Position numbers and translations under genes: made by a program
Shown: in pieces, positions 49,697-57,903 of the stretch
Position numbering within the stretch: position 1 is the first letter of the stretch
How the letters are laid out: each line of letters opens with the position of its first letter
The notes under the pieces: model-generated
Told to the model about the DNA's origin: nothing
Database searches by the model: none
Seen by the model: the letters and a program-made list of their open reading frames with translations, nothing else
Assembly (NCBI RefSeq): GCF_022842145.1
Contig: NZ_JALHQD010000007.1
Location: 148,441 to 212,440 of the forward strand
Source of the DNA: Tabrizicola sp.
GTDB lineage: Bacteria > Pseudomonadota > Alphaproteobacteria > Rhodobacterales > Rhodobacteraceae
Length of the DNA: 64,000 nucleotides
Reading direction: 5' to 3'

Positions 49697-51060
49697 TGCG
49701 CCCCATATTCGCCCTTTGCGTGCTGATGGCTCCGGCGGCCCATGCCGGCCCCACGCAGTTCGGCTGTGCCAGCACCCAGTTCGCCGCCTCGGCCAGCATC
49801 GAGGGCAAGGACGGTGTCTTCTACCGGGTGCAATCGGACCTTCGGCTTCAGCATCCGATGGACGATATCGCGGTAGCACAACTGGCCCGGTTGGCCCGCG
49901 TTCTGGAAGAACAGGGCACGACGCTGATCTATGTGAACGTGCCGACCAAGGGTCAGGCCATGCCGCAGTTCCTGCCCCCGGAAGCCGCTGCCTACGGCTA
50001 TGACCCGGCGGTGATGCAGGCGAACTACAAGGACGTGACCGACCGTCTCAACGCAGCCGGTGTGCCCGCGCCGGACCTGATGACCGCCATGCTTGCCGCA
50101 GAACCGGACGAGAAGGTCTTCTTCCAGGCCGACTTCCACTGGACCCCGGACGGTGCGCGGCTTGCGGCAAAGGCCATCGGCGAGATGATCCGCGGCCTGC
50201 CGGCCTATGCCGACGTCACTCCGGTGGAGTTCACGTCGCAGGAAGCCGCGCCGGAAGTAGCATTCTCCGGTCTTCGGCGCGAATTGCAGACCTACTGCAA
50301 GGAAACCCTGCCGCAGGTCCAAGCGACCACCTGGGTCACCACGCGCGCCACCGATGGCGAGCTTTCCGCCGCCGACATCTTCGCCGATGCAGCGCCCGCC
50401 GAACCGGCGGAAGCCACCGCGGAAGGCGAGCCGCTCGACATCTTCGGCTCCGGCAGCGACGAGGCCAGCCTGGTGCTGGTCGGCACCTCGTTCTCGGACA
50501 GCGGCATCAACAACTTCGCCGGCTTCCTCTCCGAATATGCCGGGATCGAGGTGGTCAACTACGCCATCACCGGCGGCAACCAGTTCGGCTCGATGACCTC
50601 CTACCTCACCTCGCGTGAATTCGCCGAGGACCGGCCGACCTTTCTGGTCTGGGAGAATCCGATCTACAACAGCCTTGCGCAATTCGGCCCCGTCCCGATG
50701 GACGAACTGATCGTCGCCGCCGGCCCGACCTGCGACATCGCCACCGAGACGACGGTCGAGGACAGCGCCCTCACCGCCAGCTTCCCACCCGGGCAGTTGA
50801 AGCCGGAGACGGCCTTCCTCTTTGACCAAGGTGGCGAAGGCGCGCGGATCGCCGACGTGACCTTCGAGACCAAGGCAGGCATCCGCCGATTTGTCCGCAT
50901 CGAGCGGTCAGACCGCCTGCGCGCCACCGGCCGCTTCTTTCTGAAGCTGGAACCGTATTGGCACCCCGATCTTGTCAAGGTGGCTGTCAGCTTCGATCGA
51001 CCGCTCACCGACACTTCAGCCCTTACCCTTTGTCCCATCCAGAAAGGAGACGCGTCATGA
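49693..51060 (+). CDS. algX: AlgX-type periplasmic acetyltransferase
   Basis: The 455-residue protein (Pseudomonas AlgX 474) has a signal peptide (FALCVLMAPAAHA) and a SGNH-like domain with Asp147 and His149 in FFQADFHWTPDGA and nucleophile Ser266 in VLVGTSFSDSG. The C-terminal 130 residues, after WENPIYNSL, occupy the place of the carbohydrate-binding module of AlgX. In Pseudomonas this enzyme performs the final O-acetylation of mannuronate and is part of the secretion complex. It overlaps its neighbours at both ends, ATGATG upstream and ATGA with algF. Confidence 0.88.
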   Translation: MMRPIFALCVLMAPAAHAGPTQFGCASTQFAASASIEGKDGVFYRVQSDLRLQHPMDDIAVAQLARLARVLEEQGTTLIYVNVPTKGQAMPQFLPPEAAAYGYDPAVMQANYKDVTDRLNAAGVPAPDLMTAMLAAEPDEKVFFQADFHWTPDGARLAAKAIGEMIRGLPAYADVTPVEFTSQEAAPEVAFSGLRRELQTYCKETLPQVQATTWVTTRATDGELSAADIFADAAPAEPAEATAEGEPLDIFGSGSDEASLVLVGTSFSDSGINNFAGFLSEYAGIEVVNYAITGGNQFGSMTSYLTSREFAEDRPTFLVWENPIYNSLAQFGPVPMDELIVAAGPTCDIATETTVEDSALTASFPPGQLKPETAFLFDQGGEGARIADVTFETKAGIRRFVRIERSDRLRATGRFFLKLEPYWHPDLVKVAVSFDRPLTDTSALTLCPIQKGDAS

Positions 51061-51686
51061 AACGCATCCATCTGACTTTGCCGTTCCTGATCCTTGCCGC
51101 TTCCACCGTGACTGCGCAGGATGCCAGCCTGTATGAAGATGTCGCCAACCCCAACTCCAGCTTTGTCCGGGTCGTGGACGCCACCGCCTCGGTCGCAGTG
51201 ATCCAGGCGGCCAGCTTCGACCGGGTCGAGAAAGGCGTGACACCCTATGTGGTGATCGATGGCGACAAGGAAGTCCGCATCACCTCGGGCGAGACTTCGG
51301 CCACCGAAGCCATCCAGCCCGCCACCTTCTATTCCTTCGTGGTCGGTGCCGACGGCACCTCCGCCCTCGTGGTGGACAAGATCACCCGCAACCCGGCCCA
51401 GGCCGACGTGACCTTCTACAACTTGTCGGACATCGCCTTGGCCAACCTTTACGTGCCCCAGGCCAAGGCCGTCGCCATCGAAGGCGTGGCCCCCAGCAGC
51501 GGCGGTGCCGTCGCGTTGAAGGCCCCGCTGACCCTGGATTTCGAAATCCGGGACGGTGAGACCGTGGTCGCCTCGGTCCCGGCCGTCGCGCTCAAACGCC
51601 GCGAAGGCGTCGCCATCGTCCTGTCCGGCACGGGCGGCACCTACACCGCCACCGTCTCGCCGAACGCCCTGGCCAAACAACCTTGA
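51057..51686 (+). CDS. algF: AlgF-type periplasmic acetylation protein
   Basis: The 209-residue product (Pseudomonas AlgF 216) has a signal peptide (LTLPFLILAASTVTAQ) and two beta-sandwich halves, with SFVRVVDATASVAVIQAASF and FYNLSDIALANLYVP as AlgF-like segments. AlgF has no catalytic site and is thought to bridge AlgJ and AlgX in polymer acetylation. The ATG at 51057 overlaps the algX stop as ATGA and is preceded by AAAGGAGACGC. Confidence 0.85.
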   Translation: MKRIHLTLPFLILAASTVTAQDASLYEDVANPNSSFVRVVDATASVAVIQAASFDRVEKGVTPYVVIDGDKEVRITSGETSATEAIQPATFYSFVVGADGTSALVVDKITRNPAQADVTFYNLSDIALANLYVPQAKAVAIEGVAPSSGGAVALKAPLTLDFEIRDGETVVASVPAVALKRREGVAIVLSGTGGTYTATVSPNALAKQP

Positions 51687-51697
51687 CCGGAGGGCAC

Positions 51698-54433
51698 ATG
51701 CCCATGCAGCGCATCCTCGCCACGCTTCTGATCCTGGCCCTGCCCACCGTGGCAGGAGCGCAGACGGTGGACCTTGTCTTCGAGCCGCCAGATCTCGAGA
51801 CCGGTCAGGTCTGCGAACCCCGTCCCTCGGACGAGGCCCTCGTGGCGAAATGGGAGGGCGTCGCTTTGGACGCCCTTCCCGAAAGCGATACCGCGCTTAT
51901 CAAGCGCGACTTCCGCCGCCTGATCGAACTGGACCCGCAGCGCTGGTTCGACACCGTCGACACCGTGCAGGCGAACTTCCGCAGCATCGACCCGCAGTAC
52001 TCCCTGGCCAACATGCTGATCGACCGGATCGAGCTTCTCCTGGCCGCCGGTCGCGTGTCCGAGTTGCAGCGCGAGCGGCTGGTCGAAGAACTTGCCGCCC
52101 TTGACCTGCGCCAAACACCCCGGGCGCAGCACCTCTTGGCGGGCTACCTGATCCGCGGCGTCGGGATCGACCGGGATGTCGAGAAGGGCGAGGAACTTCT
52201 GTTGCAGGCCGGTTTCGGCGGCAATGCCGACGCGATCCTGCAACTGGTGGAACGCGAAATTCAGGGCAACCCGGTCCAAGGTTGGGATGTCCCGCCCGAA
52301 CTTGGCGTCACGATGGCTTTCGGCGCGCTGGTCGGCAAGCTTGACCCCTTGATCTGTGACCGGGTGAACCGGATCGCGCGCGAATACATGAACGGTGACA
52401 TCGTCACCCGAAACACGGCCCTGTCGGAACGCTGGTACCGCTTTTCGGCGGACCTCGGCGATGCGCTGTCCGCTTGGCGGGTGGCTGAAATCCACATGCG
52501 CGCCGAAGACCTGCCCAAGGATAACGAGGTGCTCGTCACCTACCTGACCGCCGCCGCCGATGCGGGCCTGCCTTACGCGCAGGTCGCGCTGGGCAGGCTT
52601 TATGCGGACGGCGCGCTGGTGCCTCGCGACCTGGAAGTGGCGGATGCCCGCTACAGCGCGGCGGGCGAGGTCTGGGCCTCGGGCGAGGCAAGCCATGTGC
52701 TTTTCCTGCAGGCCCAGGCGCGGCGCAACCCGAACTGGTCAGAAGCTTATGTCGACGCCCTGTCCAACCTGGTTCAGACACCCGACGCCCCGGCCTGGGC
52801 CCTTATCGCGATGGCCGATCAGGTGCTCTTGTCCAAGGGCCGCTGGGCCGGCGAGGCCGAGGCGCTGGAGCTTCTGGAACGCGCCATCGCGCTTGGCGAA
52901 TACGCCGCGATGGAGAAGACCGCGCCGATGAAGTACCGCACGGCCCGCACGCCGCAGGACTTCTATGCGGTGACAGACCAACTGATGCAGGCGGTGGTGT
53001 CCTCGGGCGAGGTGGACCCGATGCAGCAGCTTTCCAGCGCCTTCATCTGCCGCGCCCCGGATGCGCCGCAGATCGAAGAGGCCGACTATTGGGTGCAGGT
53101 CGCCGACAGCACCGCCTCTGAAGCGGTGGATTTCACCCCGGAAGAACTGGCCCAGCTGGCCACCTCGCCGGACCCCATCGCCGAGGCTGAGATCCAGACC
53201 CAGGCCCTGACCGGACGGGTCACCGCCATTGCGCAGTACATGTATCTCCTTGAACAGCGGCAGGCCCCGGTCGAGATGCTGGAATTCTGGGAAAACTACG
53301 CCGCGCGTTTTCCCGGCGTGACCACTGCCCGCGCCTCGCTTGCGATGAAGGCCGCCCGCAGCCCCGCTGCCCGCAAGGCCGCGCTGGACCTGTTCCGCAA
53401 CGCCGTGGACCTGGGCGAGCCCTCTGCCGGCACCCAGTTCGCCGAAGCACTGCTCGAAGACGGTTTCGTGACGCCCGAAACTCAGGCCGAGGCGCTGGAA
53501 ATCCTGCTGCCGCTGGCTGAGCGTGGGGTTGGCGACGCCTTGGAGATGCTTCCCCTGGCGGACCCCGAGACTTTCCCGACAATGGCCGCCGTGATGGACC
53601 TCTACGGTGAAACCGTTGATGAGCGTGGCGATTTCGATGCGCTTCTCCTGGCCCTGCCCCTGATCAAGGATCGCACCGATTATGCCGACTACCTGACCCG
53701 GGCCACCTCGATCACTGCCTGCACCTTCAACGAGGCCCTGCGCCTGACCGAAGCCGTTGGCCGCGCCGGTGACCGGACGCTCTTCGAACGCTGGCTGCGG
53801 ATCTCGGACTATCTGTCGGCGGGCGAGGGCTATGCGCTGGCCGAACTGGCAGACGTCTACGGCCGCTACGGCACCGACGCCGACCAGCCGAAGATCCTCG
53901 CCTACTATCAGGCCGCCCGACAGGAAGGCAGCCGTATCGCGATCCACCGGCTTTTGAACATCTACTCGCGTCGATCATCGCCGCAATACGACCCCGCGCA
54001 ATCGGCGGCGCTGTTCGAGGACCTCGTCCGCTTCAGCGCGCCCGAGGATCTTCCGGGCACCCTCGCCCGGCTGCGCGCCGCGACGCCGGAAATCCGGGCC
54101 ATTGCCAGCCGGACCATCGACGAGACCGCGCTTTACCTCTCGGCCGCCGAATCCGGCAGCGCGGTCGCCATGCGCGAATACGCCGTGATCCTGCGCGAGG
54201 CCGCCACGACCCCAGCCGGCGTGCTGGAGTCGACCGACTGGCTGCGCCGTGCTGCCGAAGCCGGCGAGCCTGCCGCAATGGTCGACTACGCCGACGCTCT
54301 GGTCTTCGGCATCGGCGTCGATCCCTCGCGCGATGAGGCCTTGGTCTGGCTGCAAAAAGCTGCCGACCTGGGCAGCGAAGACGCCACGCAACGCCTGCGA
54401 TCCCTGCAACTCTCGACGGAGGTCAACCAATGA
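51698..54433 (+). CDS. Large exported Sel1/TPR-repeat protein, AlgK-like scaffold
   Basis: The 911-residue product has a signal peptide (ILATLLILALPTVAGAQ) without a lipobox cysteine and then Sel1-type helical repeats nearly throughout: GEELLLQAGFGGNADAILQL, LTAAADAGLPYAQVALGRLYA, DGALVPRDLEVADARYSAAG, and at the end WLRRAAEAGEPAAMVDYADA with WLQKAADLGSEDATQRL. AlgK of Pseudomonas is about half this size and assists the porin AlgE. This protein may fill the AlgK role, but no beta-barrel part or AlgE-like gene is present. Start at ATG 51698 after GGAGGGCAC; an upstream TTG at 51683 is open. ATGA overlap with the last gene. Confidence 0.75.
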   Translation: MPMQRILATLLILALPTVAGAQTVDLVFEPPDLETGQVCEPRPSDEALVAKWEGVALDALPESDTALIKRDFRRLIELDPQRWFDTVDTVQANFRSIDPQYSLANMLIDRIELLLAAGRVSELQRERLVEELAALDLRQTPRAQHLLAGYLIRGVGIDRDVEKGEELLLQAGFGGNADAILQLVEREIQGNPVQGWDVPPELGVTMAFGALVGKLDPLICDRVNRIAREYMNGDIVTRNTALSERWYRFSADLGDALSAWRVAEIHMRAEDLPKDNEVLVTYLTAAADAGLPYAQVALGRLYADGALVPRDLEVADARYSAAGEVWASGEASHVLFLQAQARRNPNWSEAYVDALSNLVQTPDAPAWALIAMADQVLLSKGRWAGEAEALELLERAIALGEYAAMEKTAPMKYRTARTPQDFYAVTDQLMQAVVSSGEVDPMQQLSSAFICRAPDAPQIEEADYWVQVADSTASEAVDFTPEELAQLATSPDPIAEAEIQTQALTGRVTAIAQYMYLLEQRQAPVEMLEFWENYAARFPGVTTARASLAMKAARSPAARKAALDLFRNAVDLGEPSAGTQFAEALLEDGFVTPETQAEALEILLPLAERGVGDALEMLPLADPETFPTMAAVMDLYGETVDERGDFDALLLALPLIKDRTDYADYLTRATSITACTFNEALRLTEAVGRAGDRTLFERWLRISDYLSAGEGYALAELADVYGRYGTDADQPKILAYYQAARQEGSRIAIHRLLNIYSRRSSPQYDPAQSAALFEDLVRFSAPEDLPGTLARLRAATPEIRAIASRTIDETALYLSAAESGSAVAMREYAVILREAATTPAGVLESTDWLRRAAEAGEPAAMVDYADALVFGIGVDPSRDEALVWLQKAADLGSEDATQRLRSLQLSTEVNQ

Positions 54434-55473
54434 CCACGCGATCCTTTGCCTTGCTTCTCCTCCTCGCCAGCCCCGTTGCTGCCGAAGAGGCCGCGAAATG
54501 CCCGATCGACACCAAGCCTGTCGTCACCCTGGGCTTCGGCAGCCGCTACACCGACGACAGCGAAAACCGCAGCGACTTCGACGAGGAAAGCGACAAGGCC
54601 GTGACTGAGGCTCTGAAGCCGATCGATGATTTCATCACCGATCTCGCCAAGCAGACCAACATCCTGAACGACACCGAGACAAAGCCCGAGGAGGCGCAGA
54701 AAGCCGCTGCCTGCGTGATGGAGAGCATCCTCGCCTGGGCCAAGGCCGATGCCCTCAGCGAGCTGACCACGCAGGGCGCGAACCTCTCCGCCCCCTCGCG
54801 GGTGGGCGGTGTCGCCTTCGCCTATGGCGCCGCGCTCAAGGTTGTCCCCCAGCCCGCGGGGAAAGCCGAAATCGAGGCTTGGCTGCGGGATCGGTCCAAA
54901 CAGACGATGGCCTTCTTCGACACCAAAGCCCCGCCCCGTGCCTCGCAGAACAACCTGCGCGCCTGGGCCGGTCTTGCCGTGACGCGCGTGGGCCTGGTGC
55001 TGGACGACCCGGCGCTGATCGACTGGGGCGCCGAGACGCTGCGCCTGGTCGCCTGCACAGCCGAGGCGGACGGCAGCCTGCCGAACGAGATGTGGCGCGG
55101 CAAGCTGGCGCTCCACTACCAGCTGCACGCCGTGGCACCCCTGGTCACCACCGCCGCCCTTCTGCAGGACGAACGGCCCGGGCTTTTCACCGACTGCGAC
55201 GGCGCCTTGCGGCGCATCGTGGCGTTCACGCTGGACGGTCTGGACGACCCTGCGGCGGTCGAGAAGATCACCGGCAAGAAGCAGACCGTGGGCGGCACCC
55301 GCAAGGCGCGTGACTTCGAACTTGCCTGGATCGCGGCCTACCTGACGCTTGACCCCGACCCCGGCATTGCCGCACGGGTGGAAAAGGTGAAGGAACTGGG
55401 CAACTCGAAGCTTGGGGGCAACCAGCGGCTCCTGTGGCCGGTCGCAGTTGCGGACGATCCGGTGGATGGCTGA
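54430..55473 (+). CDS. AlgL-like (PL5) protein with altered catalytic motif
   Basis: The 347-residue protein has a signal peptide (SFALLLLLASPVAAEE) and reads like alginate lyase AlgL over most of its length: GSRYTDDSENRSDFDEESDKA, LAWAKADAL, and SLPNEMWRGKLALHYQLHAV. In AlgL the signature NNHSYW carries the catalytic histidine. Here the same place (residues 174-179) reads NNLRAW, so the histidine is leucine and the tyrosine is alanine. AlgL degrades polymer that stays in the periplasm. This protein may be inactive, act on another linkage or only bind polymer. It is the last gene of the operon, with the start overlapping the scaffold gene as ATGA. Confidence 0.8.
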   Translation: MTTRSFALLLLLASPVAAEEAAKCPIDTKPVVTLGFGSRYTDDSENRSDFDEESDKAVTEALKPIDDFITDLAKQTNILNDTETKPEEAQKAAACVMESILAWAKADALSELTTQGANLSAPSRVGGVAFAYGAALKVVPQPAGKAEIEAWLRDRSKQTMAFFDTKAPPRASQNNLRAWAGLAVTRVGLVLDDPALIDWGAETLRLVACTAEADGSLPNEMWRGKLALHYQLHAVAPLVTTAALLQDERPGLFTDCDGALRRIVAFTLDGLDDPAAVEKITGKKQTVGGTRKARDFELAWIAAYLTLDPDPGIAARVEKVKELGNSKLGGNQRLLWPVAVADDPVDG

Positions 55474-55629
55474 CGCCTTGGGGGTTTCCTTTCCATATGG
55501 GTTGGTCTATAGGCCGCCCCACATGCGCGTGGGCCCGCTTAGGCAAGAATCAGATCCATCCCTTCGGATGGGGCCTTCTGGTCTTTCGTGCGACAGAATT
55601 GAAACCGATAGACCGCAAGGAAGCCACCA

Positions 55630-55905
55630 ATGGCAAACACTGAACAGTCCAAGAAACGCGCCCGCCAGTCGGAAGCCCGCTACGCCATCAACAAGGCCCG
55701 CCGTTCGCGTATCCGCACCTTCCTCCGCAAGGTCGAAGAAGCCATCGCTTCGGGCAATGGCGAAGCCGCTCAGGCCGCGCTGAAGGCCGCCCAGCCGGAA
55801 CTGGCCCGTGGCGTGACCAAGGGCGTTCTGCACAAGAACACCGTCGCCCGTAAGATGTCGCGCCTTGCCTCGCGCGTGAAAGCCGCTGGCGTCGCCAAGG
55901 AGTGA
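55630..55905 (+). CDS. rpsT: 30S ribosomal protein S20 (bS20)
   Basis: The 91-residue basic helical protein begins [21 protein letters not shown] and ends in [15 protein letters not shown], as bS20 does; it binds the 16S rRNA 5' domain. The ATG at 55630 follows AAGGAAGCCACC. A 156-base gap after the exopolysaccharide operon holds its promoter; a stem-loop follows the gene. The gene lies directly before dnaA, as in other Rhodobacterales. Confidence 0.96.
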   Translation: MANTEQSKKRARQSEARYAINKARRSRIRTFLRKVEEAIASGNGEAAQAALKAAQPELARGVTKGVLHKNTVARKMSRLASRVKAAGVAKE

Positions 55906-55944
55906 TCCGGCCCTGACGGCCCGGACGGACCGAATCCAGAACAC

Positions 55945-55985
55945 GAAGGGCGCGCCCGCAAGGGTTGCGCCCTTCGGCATTTTGG
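55945..55985 (+). terminator. Stem-loop after rpsT
   Basis: GAAGGGCGC (55945-55953) pairs with GCGCCCTTC (55967-55975) over nine bases, followed by GGCATTTTGG. Confidence 0.6.
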
Positions 55986-56424
55986 CGCCTTCCGGATGAG
56001 CGTTTTCGGCCCCCCGTTGCCGATTTGCCAGAGCCTCCGGATTCGGGTTTGGGGAATCTCTGTCAAGCGCGTTGTTCGGTTGCAGAGCCTGCGCGGGGGT
56101 TGTTACCGTGACGCTGCGATTCACTTCGTCTTGGGGGACATAACGGGTCGCAAAGGGAAAGCTGCTGCACGGGGCGGGCGACCAAAAGGCCGTCAAACCC
56201 GAGTTTTCCATTTGCGATCATAGGGTTGGAGGCAGCATTCAAGCTGTCCCGTCTGTACGGCAGGAACCGGCAAGCCGGGTCAGCCTGTCGTGCGTTGTTC
56301 TGTCCTACCTGACCAGTCCGTCCGCGAACGTCCGAAAGGGTGGCGCGGTGGCATGGGCGAAGTGGCTCGTGGCGGAGAAAGGACCGACAAGCCTGTTCGG
56401 TCCGAGGATATTGGCAGGTTAAGA
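55986..56424. other. Leader region of dnaA
   Basis: A 439-base gap before dnaA. I read it on both strands for DnaA boxes (TTATCCACA and near matches) and for AT-rich 13-mers and found none that is convincing, so I do not call an origin here. It holds the dnaA promoter, but no clear -35/-10 pair stands out. Confidence 0.4.
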
Positions 56425-57786
56425 ATGACGAATGAAGCCTGGGGGCAGGTTCGGGAAGAGTTGATCAAGCGGGTTGGCAAGAACAACTATACGACCTGGA
56501 TCGAACCGCTGAAGCTTTCGGATCTGAAGAACGGCGTCGCACGCTTCGAAGTGCCGACGATCTTCTTCGGCGACTGGGTTCAGCGCAACTACGCCGACCA
56601 TATCCGCACCCAACTGGCCAGCACCGGGGCCACGGTGGACCGCATCGAATTCGCCGTTGGCACCGCTCCGGTCGTCGCCCGCCCCGTTGCGGCCGCCGCC
56701 CGGCCAGCCGCCAAGGCCAGCCGCCCGCGCGCCGCGGACGAAGAGCTTCCGGGTGCCCCGCTGGACGCCCGCTTCACCTTCGACAGTTTCGTCGTCGGCA
56801 AGCCCAACGAACTGGCCCATGCCGCCGCCCGCCGGGTGGCCGAGGGCGGGCCGGTGACGTTCAATCCGCTGTTCCTTTACGGCGGCGTCGGTCTGGGCAA
56901 GACCCACCTTATGCATGCCATCGCGCATGAACTTCAGGCCCGCCGCCCCGAGCTGCGCGTGCTGTACCTGTCCGCAGAACAGTTCATGTACCGCTTCGTG
57001 CAGGCCTTGCGTGACCGTCAGGTCATGGATTTCAAGGAACTGTTCCGCTCCGTCGATGTCCTGATGGTGGATGATGTCCAGTTCATCGCCGGCAAGGATT
57101 CCACCCAGGAGGAATTCTTCCACACGTTCAACGCCTTGGTGGACGCAAATAAGCAGATCGTCATTTCCGCCGACCGCGCCCCGGGCGAGATCAAGGATCT
57201 TGAAGACCGCATCAAGTCGCGCCTGCAATGTGGGCTTGTCGTCGACCTGCACCCGACGGACTACGAACTCCGTCTTGGCATCCTGCAGCAGAAGGTCGAC
57301 TTCTACCGCTCGCAGTACAAGGGCCTGGTGCTCGCTGCCGGCGTGCTGGAATTCCTTGCGCACCGCATCACCACCAACGTCCGCGTGCTTGAAGGCGCTC
57401 TGACCCGGCTTTTCGCCTTCGCCAGCCTCGTGGGCCGCGAGATCACCTTGGACCTCGCCCAGGACTGCCTGGCCGACATCCTGCGCTCCTCGGACCGGAA
57501 GCTTTCGATCGAGGAAATCCAGCGCAAGGTGGCCGAGCATTACAACATCCGCCTGTCCGACATGATCGGGCCGAAGCGGCTGCGCAACATCGCGCGGCCC
57601 CGGCAGGTGGCGATGTATCTGTCCAAGCAGCTGACCCCGCGCTCGCTTCCCGAGATCGGCCGTCGCTTCGGGGGCCGCGACCACACCACGATCATGCACG
57701 GCGTGCGCAAGATTGAAGAGCTGATGACCATCGACAGTCAGTTGGCCGACGATCTGCAGCTTCTGCGCCGCCTTCTGCAGGGCTAA
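56425..57786 (+). CDS. dnaA: Chromosomal replication initiator protein DnaA
   Basis: The 453-residue initiator binds DnaA boxes at the origin and opens DNA with ATP. Domain I starts MTNEAWGQVREELIKR; a short alanine-rich linker (domain II) follows at about residues 90-115; the AAA+ domain has Walker A GGVGLGKTHLMHAIAHEL and Walker B VDVLMVDDVQFIAGK; the C-terminal DNA-binding domain ends with the signature GGRDHTTIMHGVRKIEEL. The start at 56425 gives the normal N-terminus; 45 upstream codons are open but not expected. Confidence 0.97.
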   Translation: MTNEAWGQVREELIKRVGKNNYTTWIEPLKLSDLKNGVARFEVPTIFFGDWVQRNYADHIRTQLASTGATVDRIEFAVGTAPVVARPVAAAARPAAKASRPRAADEELPGAPLDARFTFDSFVVGKPNELAHAAARRVAEGGPVTFNPLFLYGGVGLGKTHLMHAIAHELQARRPELRVLYLSAEQFMYRFVQALRDRQVMDFKELFRSVDVLMVDDVQFIAGKDSTQEEFFHTFNALVDANKQIVISADRAPGEIKDLEDRIKSRLQCGLVVDLHPTDYELRLGILQQKVDFYRSQYKGLVLAAGVLEFLAHRITTNVRVLEGALTRLFAFASLVGREITLDLAQDCLADILRSSDRKLSIEEIQRKVAEHYNIRLSDMIGPKRLRNIARPRQVAMYLSKQLTPRSLPEIGRRFGGRDHTTIMHGVRKIEELMTIDSQLADDLQLLRRLLQG

Positions 57787-57789
57787 TCG

Positions 57790-57810
57790 GGGGCCGCACT
57801 TGACGGCCCC
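57790..57810 (+). terminator. Stem-loop after dnaA
   Basis: GGGGCCG (57790-57796) pairs with CGGCCCC (57804-57810) around a CACTTGA loop. No T run follows, so it may reduce rather than stop transcription into dnaN. Confidence 0.45.
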
Positions 57811-57839
57811 GTGAAACCTTCGCACAGTCCATCCAACAC

Positions 57840-57867
57840 TTGTGAACCGGTAAAACCCGGATAAATT
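57840..57867 (+). promoter_or_regulatory. Candidate dnaN promoter
   Basis: TTGTGA (57840-57845), 16 bases, then TAAATT (57862-57867), 36 bases before the dnaN ATG. A fair match to the housekeeping consensus. Confidence 0.4.
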
Positions 57868-57903
57868 CGTCGTCCCTTCAAAGGGTCGGCAGGGGGAAGC
57901 CAG

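Noticed and set aside
55906-56424. Replication origin upstream of dnaA
   Set aside because: No DnaA boxes or AT-rich repeats were found by reading both strands.
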